Of a DNA stretch of 62,275 nt, positions 26,848 to 35,720 are shown in pieces. Source of the stretch: Prevotella heparinolytica (GTDB lineage: Bacteria; Bacteroidota; Bacteroidia; Bacteroidales; Bacteroidaceae); NCBI RefSeq assembly GCF_004342845.1, contig NZ_SLXB01000024.1, forward strand, positions 1 through 62,275. Direction: 5' to 3'. Both the position numbers and the translations under genes were made by a program. The notes beneath the pieces were generated by a model. It did no database searches and had not been told where the DNA came from. It saw nothing but the letters and a program-made list of their open reading frames with translations. The stretch's first letter is position 1; every line of letters starts with the position of its first letter.

Positions 26848-28730
26848 GGGGTTTCAAACCATGACATGGCTACAAAAGCTATAGAGGTTATCAGTGCGGC
26901 AATGAGTAGCAATAGCAGGAGGCTGTAGGCGAACATCAGTGCGGTGCGCCAAAAACTTCTCCACCAGCTACAGTGATACAACTGCTTATAGTCCCAGCAA
27001 TATAAGGCGAAGATGCCCCATAGAGGCAGGTCGTACAGATCGTCAATTTGGGCATAGCCGTAGCAAGGAATTGCGATGATGCTTAGCAAAAGTATCTGGC
27101 AGGCAATGTAGGCTTGTATAAAGACATGTTCTGTGGTATTGTAGTTCAGCTTGTACTTCTTGCGGCGGAATGCGAATTGGGTGGCCACTGCAAACAGAGG
27201 CAGGGTTGCAATGATTCGGAAAGCTTTGTTGTTGTGTGTCCAGCTTTCCAGCAGATTCCATATTTTCATCAAGAAGGGAGATTGCCGGACGAACCGATTG
27301 ATTCGGGTTTCGGCAGTCTCGTCTTTTTGGAACAGGCGGTCTATGAAAACGGTATTTTCATCTTGCAGGCTATTATCGGAAAGTGCGGGCTTATCGGTGA
27401 TGGCAGAATGGTTTTCTTCTCCTTGTAAGGGGGCATTTTTCCCGTTCAGTGCGTCAGGGTCTATCAGTTGCACGGTCATGATATAGATTGCGGCAAGCAC
27501 GAATAGGGTTTGGAACGGGCGGAAATAAGGAATGCGTTTGCCGCCGATGAAATCGTGAATCATGTAGCCCGGACGGTGTAGCAAGTCGATGAGGGTACGC
27601 CCGAAGCCGTTGTCGATATTGAAGAAACTTCCGGCTATGTTTCTCAAAGCATTACTCACGTTGTAACGCGGTGTGTTGCGGCTTTGTCCGCAACGGTTAC
27701 AATAGTTGCCGGTATAGGTCGTTCCACAATTTCTGCAAACACTTGTTTCGTTGTCGAGTGGAAGAGTTGTTTTTCCTCGAATCATCCTGATATGAAGGGC
27801 GCGTAGCCGTACTATATAAGGACGAAAACGTGCATTGATAAAGATTCTTACCCGTACAGGAAGTATTCTCCTTTTTCGCAGGATGCTCCATAGCATGAAC
27901 AGGAAGAAAAAGGGGAAAAGGAAAATGCCGTTTCCGCCTGTTGTCGGATTTCTTACAGCCAAACAGAAGAGGAACAATAACACGAGTATCTGGCCGATAT
28001 TGATTCTTTTTTTCTTTCCGGGCGAGAGGGTGGTGTCGCTTTCCTGGTAGATGGGCTTTCCTACCTCGCATGGAGCCGGTTGCTTTTCCTTATCCTCTAA
28101 AAGTTCCTCCAGGCTGCCCATTATTTTTAGATGTGGATATTTGCTCAATTCTTTGGCGGTAGTCACTCCGTGGGTCACGCCGGCAAAGTCTATTCCGGCA
28201 GCTTGGGCGGCTTCTGCGTCTATGGTGCTGTCGCCTATGTATAATGTTTCGGCTTTGGTGGTGCGTAGCTGCTTGATGGCGAACAGCAAGCCTTCGGGCG
28301 ATGGTTTGGCTTCTTTCACATCTTCGCCGCCCACGATGATATCTATGAAGCCTTCCGGGAAATGCTGGTCCAGCAGCTCCTTGATGCGGAAACGGTATTT
28401 GGTGGAGATGATGCCAAGTTGTACGCCGCCGTCCTTCAGTGCCGTCAATACCGATTTGGTTTCTAAAAAGAGCACAGTGTTCACCGTCATGTGCGTGTCG
28501 GCCTCCTTCCGGTATTCTGCTTTGAAGCCGGCCAGTTGTCCGGCATCCGTCACTCCGGTAAGTATGGAAAAAGACTCCTCCAGCGTCTTTCCGATAGTGT
28601 GCTTGATTACATCATCCGTGACTTCCGTATAGCCATGCCGGGTGAGCACATTGCGAAAACATGTGACGATGCCTCGGGATGAATCGGCAAGAGTGTAATC
28701 GAAATCGAAAAGATAGGTCGTATAGTTCAT
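26844..28730 (-). CDS. HAD-family phosphatase fused to a DUF3667 membrane domain
   Basis: The 628-aa chain has two parts. Residues 1 to about 215 are a phosphoglycolate-phosphatase-like HAD hydrolase: nucleophile motif FDFDYTLADSS, then ISTKYR, the Lys region KEAKPSPEGL and the GDSTIDAEAA metal motif. After a short linker and a first hydrophobic segment (about 240-285), a DUF3667 domain follows with the zinc-ribbon-like CRNCGTTYTGNYCNRCGQS. It leads into TLIDLLHRPGYMIHDFIGGK and several transmembrane helices to the C-terminus. The HAD part would be cytosolic. The start at 28730 was chosen over 28748 because the ATG lies correctly behind the -7 box and begins the HAD motif. The fusion is unusual to me; its function is unknown. 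Confidence 0.85.
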   Translation of the reverse strand: MNYTTYLFDFDYTLADSSRGIVTCFRNVLTRHGYTEVTDDVIKHTIGKTLEESFSILTGVTDAGQLAGFKAEYRKEADTHMTVNTVLFLETKSVLTALKDGGVQLGIISTKYRFRIKELLDQHFPEGFIDIIVGGEDVKEAKPSPEGLLFAIKQLRTTKAETLYIGDSTIDAEAAQAAGIDFAGVTHGVTTAKELSKYPHLKIMGSLEELLEDKEKQPAPCEVGKPIYQESDTTLSPGKKKRINIGQILVLLFLFCLAVRNPTTGGNGIFLFPFFFLFMLWSILRKRRILPVRVRIFINARFRPYIVRLRALHIRMIRGKTTLPLDNETSVCRNCGTTYTGNYCNRCGQSRNTPRYNVSNALRNIAGSFFNIDNGFGRTLIDLLHRPGYMIHDFIGGKRIPYFRPFQTLFVLAAIYIMTVQLIDPDALNGKNAPLQGEENHSAITDKPALSDNSLQDENTVFIDRLFQKDETAETRINRFVRQSPFLMKIWNLLESWTHNNKAFRIIATLPLFAVATQFAFRRKKYKLNYNTTEHVFIQAYIACQILLLSIIAIPCYGYAQIDDLYDLPLWGIFALYCWDYKQLYHCSWWRSFWRTALMFAYSLLLLLLIAALITSIAFVAMSWFETP

Positions 28731-28744
28731 TCTGGCTTTTTGTG

Positions 28745-28753
28745 GCAAAGATA
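28745..28753 (-). promoter_or_regulatory. Bacteroides -7 box for the HAD-DUF3667 gene
   Basis: Minus strand TATCTTTGC, exact TAnnTTTGY. It predicts a very short leader before the ATG at 28730. Confidence 0.5.
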
Positions 28754-28849
28754 TGTAAAAACGAGTCTGATATAAAAGATTTTACCTGTTTTTTAGGTCG
28801 CATGACAGCTTATCTTCTTCCTTTATATCATAGTTTCGGAATATTGTAT

Positions 28850-28858
28850 TATTTTTGT
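28850..28858 (+). promoter_or_regulatory. Possible -7 box for the N-glycan cluster
   Basis: TATTTTTGT, an exact TAnnTTTGY match, 83 nt upstream of the first GH92 ATG, in the divergent gap to the HAD gene. No good -33 box is seen, so an activator may be needed. Confidence 0.45.
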
Positions 28859-28940
28859 TTGCGCGAATAAAGTAATGTGATGAACAACTCAATAGAATAA
28901 AGTGAGTTGTTATAATATAGATGTTAACCCCCTTAATGTA

Positions 28941-31148
28941 ATGAAATTGATCAGAGCTTGTAGTCTCTTTGCCCTCTTTCTGTCTCTTTGGGCATGTGGA
29001 ACCCGGATGCCGGATGCAAACCCCGTTTCTTATGCGGATTTGGTGAATCCCTTTATCGGTACTGATTTTACAGGAAACACCTATCCGGGTGTTCAAGCAC
29101 CGTTCGGCATGGTTCAGCTCAGTCCGGACAACGGGCTGCCGGGGTGGGACAGGATTTCCGGGTATTTTTATCCGGACAGCACCATTGCAGGCTTCAGCCA
29201 TACGCATCTCTCCGGAACCGGAGCAGGCGACCTGTATGATATTTCCTTTATGCCGGTGACTTTGCCTTATCGGGAAGCGGAAGCTCCGTTAGGCATTCAT
29301 TCCATGTTCTCCCACTCGGAAGAGTCGGCAAGTGCCGGATATTATCAAGTGCGTCTGAAAGATTATAATATCAATGTGGAGTTGACGGCTACGGAGCGTT
29401 GCGGCATCCAGCGATATACCTTTCCTGAAGCCGATGCCGCAGTTTTCCTGAACTTGCGGAAAGCCATGAACTGGGACTTTACAAACGATTCGCATGTTGA
29501 GGCGGTCGATTCGGTCACTATTCAAGGTTATCGTTTTTCCGACGGTTGGGCTCGTGGTCAGCGCGTCTACTTCCGCACCCGTTTTTCCAAACCTTTTATT
29601 TCGATGCAGCTCGACACAGCGGCTGTGTTGAAGGATGGCCGGCGAATCGGGACGTCGGTCGTTGCACGGTTTGATTTCAAAACCAAGGCCGGCGAACAGA
29701 TACTTGTCAGCACGGCTATTTCCGGAGTAAGCATGGAAGGGGCGGCACGCAATCTGGCAACCGAAGTGCCCGAAGATGATTTCGACAAGTACTTGGGTGC
29801 TACCCGCAAAGCTTGGGACAAACACCTCGCCCAAATAGAAATCACCTGTGACGACCCTGATGAGAAAGCCAAGTTCTATACGGCTTTGTATCATTCCATG
29901 CTGGCTCCTACTGTTTACTGTGATGTGGATGGAGCTTACTACGGCCCTGACAGGAAAATCCATCAGGCCGTGGGGTGGACCAATTACAGTACTTTTTCTT
30001 TGTGGGACACTTACCGTGCGGCACATCCCCTCTATACGTTTATCGCCCCCGAACGGGTGAACGATATGGTGAAATCATTCCTCGCCTTTTATGAGCAGAA
30101 CGGGCGCCTTCCCGTATGGAACTTCTATGGCAGCGAGACGGATATGATGATAGGCTATCATGCTGCGGCGGTCATTGCCGACGCATATTTGAAAGGTATT
30201 GGCGATTTTGACCCTGAGCAGGCTTTGGAGGCGTGTGTCAACACGGCCAACATCGACTCGTATCGTGGCATCGGATTGTATAAGAAACTGGGCTATGTCC
30301 CTTACAATCTGACGGATGCTTATAATGCGGAAAACTGGTCGCTCTCTAAAACACTGGAATATGCTTACGATGATTATTGCATTGCCCGTATGGCAGAGAA
30401 GTTGGGGCAGAAGCAGACGGCGGACGAGTTTTATAAGCGTGCCGGGAATTATAAGAATGTATATAATCCGCAGACCTCTTTCATGCAGCCGCGCGATGAC
30501 AAAGGATGGTTCATAGAAGGTTTCTCGCCCGATGATTACACCCCGCATATTTGCGAAAGCAATGGCTGGCAATATTTCTGGTCGGTGCAGCATGATGTCG
30601 ATGGATTGATAGCCCTTGTAGGAGGTAAAGAACGCTTTGCCCAAAAGCTGGACAGCATGTTCACCTACCACCCTTCTGCCGATGACGAGCTTCCTATTTT
30701 CAGTACCGGCATGATTGGGCAATACGTACACGGCAATGAGCCGAGCCATCATGTCATCTATCTGTTCAATGCTGCCGGCCGGCCGTGGAAGACGCAGGAG
30801 TATGCAGCCAAGGTGATGCACGAACTCTATAAGAACACGCCGGACGGTTTGTGCGGCAACGAAGATTGCGGTCAGATGTCTGCTTGGTATGTGTTCAGCG
30901 CAATGGGTTTTTATCCGGTAGATCCGGTTAGCGGCAGATGCGAAATAGGTACTCCGCTATATCCGGAGATGAAGTTGCATCTGCCCGGCGGAAAGGTGTT
31001 TACGGTATTGGCGCCTGCTGTAAGCAAGACCAACTGTTATATCCGCTCTACGAAGTTTAACGGTAAGGTTTATGATAAAACGCATATTACCTACGAACAG
31101 ATAATGGGCGGCGGCGTTCTTGAATTTGAAATGGGAGATAAGATTTAA
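28941..31148 (+). CDS. GH92 alpha-mannosidase, lipoprotein (paralogue 1)
   Basis: Calcium-dependent inverting exo-alpha-mannosidase that trims mannose from N-glycans. The start at 28941 gives a lipoprotein signal with lipobox SLWACGT. An N-terminal beta domain opens with VNPFIGTDFTGNTYPG, followed by the (alpha/alpha)6 barrel with SLWDTYRAAHPL, GNEPSHH (about 600) and the signature GNEDCGQMSAWYVFSAMGFY that carries the catalytic acid region. It is 735 aa, a normal length. The GNEPSHH loop resembles enzymes known to cut alpha-1,2 linkages, but linkage is inference. First gene of the cluster; surface or periplasm-facing outer membrane location is likely. Confidence 0.94.
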   Translation: MKLIRACSLFALFLSLWACGTRMPDANPVSYADLVNPFIGTDFTGNTYPGVQAPFGMVQLSPDNGLPGWDRISGYFYPDSTIAGFSHTHLSGTGAGDLYDISFMPVTLPYREAEAPLGIHSMFSHSEESASAGYYQVRLKDYNINVELTATERCGIQRYTFPEADAAVFLNLRKAMNWDFTNDSHVEAVDSVTIQGYRFSDGWARGQRVYFRTRFSKPFISMQLDTAAVLKDGRRIGTSVVARFDFKTKAGEQILVSTAISGVSMEGAARNLATEVPEDDFDKYLGATRKAWDKHLAQIEITCDDPDEKAKFYTALYHSMLAPTVYCDVDGAYYGPDRKIHQAVGWTNYSTFSLWDTYRAAHPLYTFIAPERVNDMVKSFLAFYEQNGRLPVWNFYGSETDMMIGYHAAAVIADAYLKGIGDFDPEQALEACVNTANIDSYRGIGLYKKLGYVPYNLTDAYNAENWSLSKTLEYAYDDYCIARMAEKLGQKQTADEFYKRAGNYKNVYNPQTSFMQPRDDKGWFIEGFSPDDYTPHICESNGWQYFWSVQHDVDGLIALVGGKERFAQKLDSMFTYHPSADDELPIFSTGMIGQYVHGNEPSHHVIYLFNAAGRPWKTQEYAAKVMHELYKNTPDGLCGNEDCGQMSAWYVFSAMGFYPVDPVSGRCEIGTPLYPEMKLHLPGGKVFTVLAPAVSKTNCYIRSTKFNGKVYDKTHITYEQIMGGGVLEFEMGDKI

Positions 31149-31178
31149 ACAGACTATTATAATCCGAATGATAATGCC

Positions 31179-33470
31179 ATGAGAAAACTATTCGTTTTGA
31201 TTTGCTTTGTAAGTTGTGCCTTGAGAGCACATTCCACTGAAGATTTTACCCGATATGTAAATCCGCTTGTGGGCACATTGTCTACTTTCGAGCTGTCCAC
31301 CGGAAATACCTATCCCGCCATAGCCCGTCCGTGGGGCATGAACTTCTGGACGCCTCAGACTGGCAAGATGGGCGACGGTTGGCAATATGTATATACGGCT
31401 CATAAAATCCGAGGCTTCAAGCAGACCCACCAGCCCAGTCCTTGGATCAACGACTATGGGCAATTCTCCATCATGCCGGTAGTGGGCAGGCCGGAGTTTG
31501 ACGAAGAGAAACGTGCCAGTTGGTTCTCCCATAAGGGGGAGGTTGCCCTTCCACATTATTATAAGGTGTATCTTGCCGAACATGATGTGTTGGCCGAGTT
31601 TACACCCACAGAACGTGCTGCCCTGTTTCGCTTCACCTTTCCCGAAAATGAGCACTCTTATATTGTGGTCGATGCCTTTGACAAGGGTTCGTATGTGAAG
31701 ATACTACCGGAACGGAATAGGATAATCGGCTATACCACCCGCAACAGTGGCGGCGTGCCCACGAACTTCAGAAACTATTTCGTGATAGAGTTCGACAAGC
31801 CTTTTACGTATAAAGCATCGGTTGCCAATGGAGCGTTGCACAAAGACGTGGATGAGCAGCAGGCCGCACATACCGGTGCCATTATCGGCTTCAAAACCCG
31901 TAAGGGCGAAAAGGTGCATGTGCGCGTGGCTTCCTCCTTTATCAGCCTTGAGCAAGCCGACAGGAATCTGAAGGAACTTGGCAACGATGCTTTCGATACA
32001 TTGGTACGGAAAGGACAGGATGAGTGGAACAGGGTGTTGGGCAGAATCGTGATAGAAGGAGGCAGCCTCGATCAATACCGTACCTTCTATTCCTGTTTGT
32101 ATCGCTCCTTGCTTTTCCCGCGTGCATTCTACGAGTACGGCGAGGATGGCAATCCGATTCATTACAGCCCTTACAACGGCGAGGTACTACCGGGGTATAT
32201 GTACACCGACACAGGCTTTTGGGACACCTTTCGTTCCCTTTTCCCATTCCTGAACCTGATGTATCCCTCGGTGAACAAGAAGATTCAGGAGGGGCTTGTC
32301 AATACCTACAAGGAAAGCGGTTTCTTTCCCGAATGGGCCAGTCCCGGACACCGTGATTGTATGATTGGCAATAACTCGGCTTCGGTACTTGCCGATGCTT
32401 ACCTGAAAGGAGTGAGGGTAGAGGATGTGCAAACGCTTTATGAAGGCTTGATTCATGGAACGGGTCATGTTCATCCCAAGGTCTCTTCTACCGGCCGTTC
32501 GGGGTACGAGTATTACAATAAACTGGGCTATGTGCCTTATGACGTGAAGATCAACGAGAATGCAGCCCGCACGCTGGAGTATGCTTACAATGACTGGTGC
32601 ATCTACCGGATGGCCAAAGCTTTGAATAGGCCTGAGAAAGAACAAAAACTCTTTGCCCGGCGTGCCATGAACTATCGGAATGTGTTCGACGAGGAGAGTA
32701 AACTGATGCGGGGACGTAATAAAGACGGACGGTTTCAGTCGCCTTTCTCACCTTTGAAGTGGGGTGATGCTTTTACCGAGGGCAATAGTTGGCACTATTC
32801 GTGGTCGGTATTTCACGATCCGCAAGGCCTGATAGAGTTGATGGGCGGCAAAGAATCGTTCGTGCAAATGCTCGACTCGGTTTTTATTGTTCCGCCCTTG
32901 TTCGACGAAAGCTATTACGGACAGGTCATCCACGAAATTCGTGAGATGACGGTAATGAATATGGGTAACTATGCCCACGGCAATCAACCCATTCAGCACA
33001 TGATTTATTTGTATAACTATGCCGGTCAGCCTTGGAAGGCGCAATATTGGTTGCGTCAGGTGATGGACCGCATGTACACTTCAGGCCCTGACGGTTACTG
33101 CGGCGATGAGGACAACGGCCAGACCTCGGCTTGGTATGTGTTCTCGGCGTTGGGTTTCTATCCGGTTTGTCCGGGAGCGGACGAATATGTCTTGGGCACT
33201 CCTTTGTTTAAGAAAGCCACACTTCATTTCGAAAATGGCAAGTCATTGATTATCGACGCAGCCAATAATACGCCGGATAATCCGTATGTTGAATCGCTTC
33301 GGTTCAATGATAGCGACTATACGAAGAATTATTTGAAGCATGAGGATTTATTGAATGGCGGAACGCTGATGTTCAACATGGGTAACCGGCCAAATAAGGA
33401 TAGGGGCACACAGCCGGAAGATTATCCTTATTCTTTTTCGAACGAATTAAAAGAGTTGAAAAGGAAATAA
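31179..33470 (+). CDS. GH92 alpha-mannosidase, secreted (paralogue 2)
   Basis: Second GH92 enzyme (763 aa) with a Sec signal peptide (MRKLFVLICFVSCALRAHS) and no lipobox, so probably periplasmic. The N-domain motif is VNPLVGTLSTFELSTGNTYP, with a longer loop than its neighbours. The barrel has TGFWDTFRSLFPFLNLMYP, the loop GNQPIQHMIYLYNY in place of GNEPSHH, and the catalytic block GDEDNGQTSAWYVFSALGFY. The altered substrate loop suggests a different mannose linkage from paralogues 1 and 3. It begins 30 nt after gene 1 and is in the same transcript. Confidence 0.94.
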   Translation: MRKLFVLICFVSCALRAHSTEDFTRYVNPLVGTLSTFELSTGNTYPAIARPWGMNFWTPQTGKMGDGWQYVYTAHKIRGFKQTHQPSPWINDYGQFSIMPVVGRPEFDEEKRASWFSHKGEVALPHYYKVYLAEHDVLAEFTPTERAALFRFTFPENEHSYIVVDAFDKGSYVKILPERNRIIGYTTRNSGGVPTNFRNYFVIEFDKPFTYKASVANGALHKDVDEQQAAHTGAIIGFKTRKGEKVHVRVASSFISLEQADRNLKELGNDAFDTLVRKGQDEWNRVLGRIVIEGGSLDQYRTFYSCLYRSLLFPRAFYEYGEDGNPIHYSPYNGEVLPGYMYTDTGFWDTFRSLFPFLNLMYPSVNKKIQEGLVNTYKESGFFPEWASPGHRDCMIGNNSASVLADAYLKGVRVEDVQTLYEGLIHGTGHVHPKVSSTGRSGYEYYNKLGYVPYDVKINENAARTLEYAYNDWCIYRMAKALNRPEKEQKLFARRAMNYRNVFDEESKLMRGRNKDGRFQSPFSPLKWGDAFTEGNSWHYSWSVFHDPQGLIELMGGKESFVQMLDSVFIVPPLFDESYYGQVIHEIREMTVMNMGNYAHGNQPIQHMIYLYNYAGQPWKAQYWLRQVMDRMYTSGPDGYCGDEDNGQTSAWYVFSALGFYPVCPGADEYVLGTPLFKKATLHFENGKSLIIDAANNTPDNPYVESLRFNDSDYTKNYLKHEDLLNGGTLMFNMGNRPNKDRGTQPEDYPYSFSNELKELKRK

Positions 33471-33495
33471 GGGATAGAGTGGAAGTAAACTTCAA

Positions 33496-35622
33496 ATGGA
33501 TTTAGAATTAAATTTTGGTATCACAGTGAAACGATTCTTGATATTTCTTGCTTCTCTTGCTATGACAGCAATTGATGCCGTTGCACTACCTTCAGACAGT
33601 GTGCGCATCATTCCCCAACCCCGTCACCTGCATGTCAAGGCGGGAAGATATGACGTGTCCCGGCATGTTGCATTCTACTGTAATCTGCCTTCAAAGGAGA
33701 AAGATGATTTTGCTCGCTATCTCGAAAACTCTCCTTGGAAACTGAAGAAAGGGGGTAAGAAATCGCCCATTGTTTTTGTGCAAGAAGCGTCTTGTTTGGC
33801 AAGTTGTGGTGAAGAAGGGTATCGGCTGACGGTGAACAAGCAAGGTATTAAAGCCGAAGCCGCATCATCTGCCGGATTGTTCTATGCTTTCCAATCGCTG
33901 TTGCAACTGGCGCAACCGGACGGAAAGGGAGGCTGGCGTCTGCCTTTGGTGGAAATAGAAGATGCTCCGCGCTTTCCCTACCGTGGATTGCATTTCGACG
34001 TTTCCCGTAATTTTCGTACCAAGGAGTTCATTAAGAAACAACTGGATGCTTTGGCACATTATAAAATCAATCGTTTTCATTGGCATTTGACAGATGGAGC
34101 GGGCTGGCGTATAGATATAAAAAAGTATCCTGAGCTGACACGGCAGACTGCCTACCGTCCTTTTCCGGACTGGAAAAGCTGGTGGAAAGGCGGAAAGAGT
34201 TATTGTGAAAAAGATGCTCCGGGTGCTCAGGGAGGTTTCTATACGCAGGCGGATATCCGCGAGGTGGTGGAATATGCCCGCCGACGGCATATTACGGTCA
34301 TCCCCGAAATCGAGATGCCGTCGCACTCGGAAGAGGTGCTTGCAGCCTATCCCCGGTTGGCTTGCGGTGGCAATGGACGGTCAGGTTCGGAATTGTGTCC
34401 GGGTAAAGAAGAAACATATACTTTCCTGACAAATGTATTGACGGAGGTCATGGAGCTTTTCCCGTCAGAATACATTCACAGAGGTGGCGATGAGGCGTCT
34501 ACGGCTCATTGGAAAAAGTGTCCGGATTGTCAGGAACGTATCAGGAAAGAAGGATTGAAAGACGAAAGTGAACTGCAAGGATATTTGATAGGTCGTATCG
34601 AAACGTTCTTGAAAGCGCATGGACGTAAGATGATAGGTTGGGATGAAATATTGAGTGGAGAATTGTCCGAAGAAACCGGCGTTACGGTCTGGCGTAACGA
34701 AGCGAAAGGTGTTGAGGCTGTGCGCAGGGGACTTTACACAGTGATGTCTCCCGGCAGCCATTGCTATTTCGACTTTTATCAGGATGCGCCTGCCACACAG
34801 CCGGAGGCGATAGGCGGCTACACAAGCTTGCAGAAAGTCTATTCTTACAATCCGATTCCCGAAGAACTTGCCGGGGAAGAAACCGTCGGCATACGCGGTG
34901 TGCAGGCCAATGTCTGGACAGAATATATACCTACTGCCGACCATGCGGAATACATGATTTATCCCCGTGTACTGGCTTTGTCCGAAGTAGCTTGGACACC
35001 GGTCGACCGGAAAGACTGGAAGCGTTTTCGTGAAGTTGCTTTGCGCGAGGTGGATAGGTTGCGGTCTTGCGGCTATCATACGTTCGACCTGAAGAATGAG
35101 GTGGGCGAACGCCCCATCGCCTTGACGGTAGACAATCATCTGGCAAAAGGAAAAAGTGTAAAATATGCGTACCCTTACGCCTCGCAATATAAGGCAGGAG
35201 GAGATTCGGCTTTGACGGACGGGTTGCACGGCGGATGGACGTATGGAGACCGTCGTTGGCAGGGATTTCTAAACTCGGATGTAGAGGTGACGGTCGACTT
35301 GGAGCGGCAGGAGTATATCGGTCGGATAGCTGCGGACTTTATGCAACTGATAGGGCCGTATGTCTGGTTGCCTAAAGAGGTGATACTCTCGGTTTCTGCC
35401 GATGGAAAAGTATTTACGGATTTGAAGCGGATAGAAACTGAAATATCGGTGACAGACGAGAAGTTGACATTGCAAACGTATGTCTGGGAGGGAGATTGTA
35501 GAGCACGGTATGTACGCCTGCGGGCAAAATCCAACGGTATAGTCGGCAGTTGGATTTTTATGGACGAGTTGGTGGTGGGTGCTTGTACAGCGCCCCATGA
35601 AGGCGGTGGTTTTGCTAATTAA
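33496..35622 (+). CDS. GH20 beta-N-acetylhexosaminidase with C-terminal F5/8C-like domain
   Basis: Exo-enzyme that removes beta-linked GlcNAc (or GalNAc) from glycan arms by substrate-assisted catalysis. It has a signal peptide (FLIFLASLAMTAIDAVA), a GH20 N-terminal alpha/beta domain (about 35-160) and a TIM barrel starting at PYRGLHFDVSRNF. The catalytic Asp-Glu pair is seen in HRGGDEAST and the Trp-rich pocket in FHWHLTDGAGWRIDI. The last 150 residues or so look like an F5/8 type C (CBM32-like) carbohydrate-binding domain ending in GIVGSWIFMDELVV. The ATG at 33496 adds ten residues before the signal core; a GTG at 33526 is an alternative start. Confidence 0.93.
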   Translation: MDLELNFGITVKRFLIFLASLAMTAIDAVALPSDSVRIIPQPRHLHVKAGRYDVSRHVAFYCNLPSKEKDDFARYLENSPWKLKKGGKKSPIVFVQEASCLASCGEEGYRLTVNKQGIKAEAASSAGLFYAFQSLLQLAQPDGKGGWRLPLVEIEDAPRFPYRGLHFDVSRNFRTKEFIKKQLDALAHYKINRFHWHLTDGAGWRIDIKKYPELTRQTAYRPFPDWKSWWKGGKSYCEKDAPGAQGGFYTQADIREVVEYARRRHITVIPEIEMPSHSEEVLAAYPRLACGGNGRSGSELCPGKEETYTFLTNVLTEVMELFPSEYIHRGGDEASTAHWKKCPDCQERIRKEGLKDESELQGYLIGRIETFLKAHGRKMIGWDEILSGELSEETGVTVWRNEAKGVEAVRRGLYTVMSPGSHCYFDFYQDAPATQPEAIGGYTSLQKVYSYNPIPEELAGEETVGIRGVQANVWTEYIPTADHAEYMIYPRVLALSEVAWTPVDRKDWKRFREVALREVDRLRSCGYHTFDLKNEVGERPIALTVDNHLAKGKSVKYAYPYASQYKAGGDSALTDGLHGGWTYGDRRWQGFLNSDVEVTVDLERQEYIGRIAADFMQLIGPYVWLPKEVILSVSADGKVFTDLKRIETEISVTDEKLTLQTYVWEGDCRARYVRLRAKSNGIVGSWIFMDELVVGACTAPHEGGGFAN

Positions 35623-35720
35623 TTAAAAAAGTAAATGATTAATATTAGTAGTCAAGCTGAATAAATTGTATCATTTATGTGTGTAAGAACAATATGTATA
35701 TCTATAAACTTAAATTAAGC

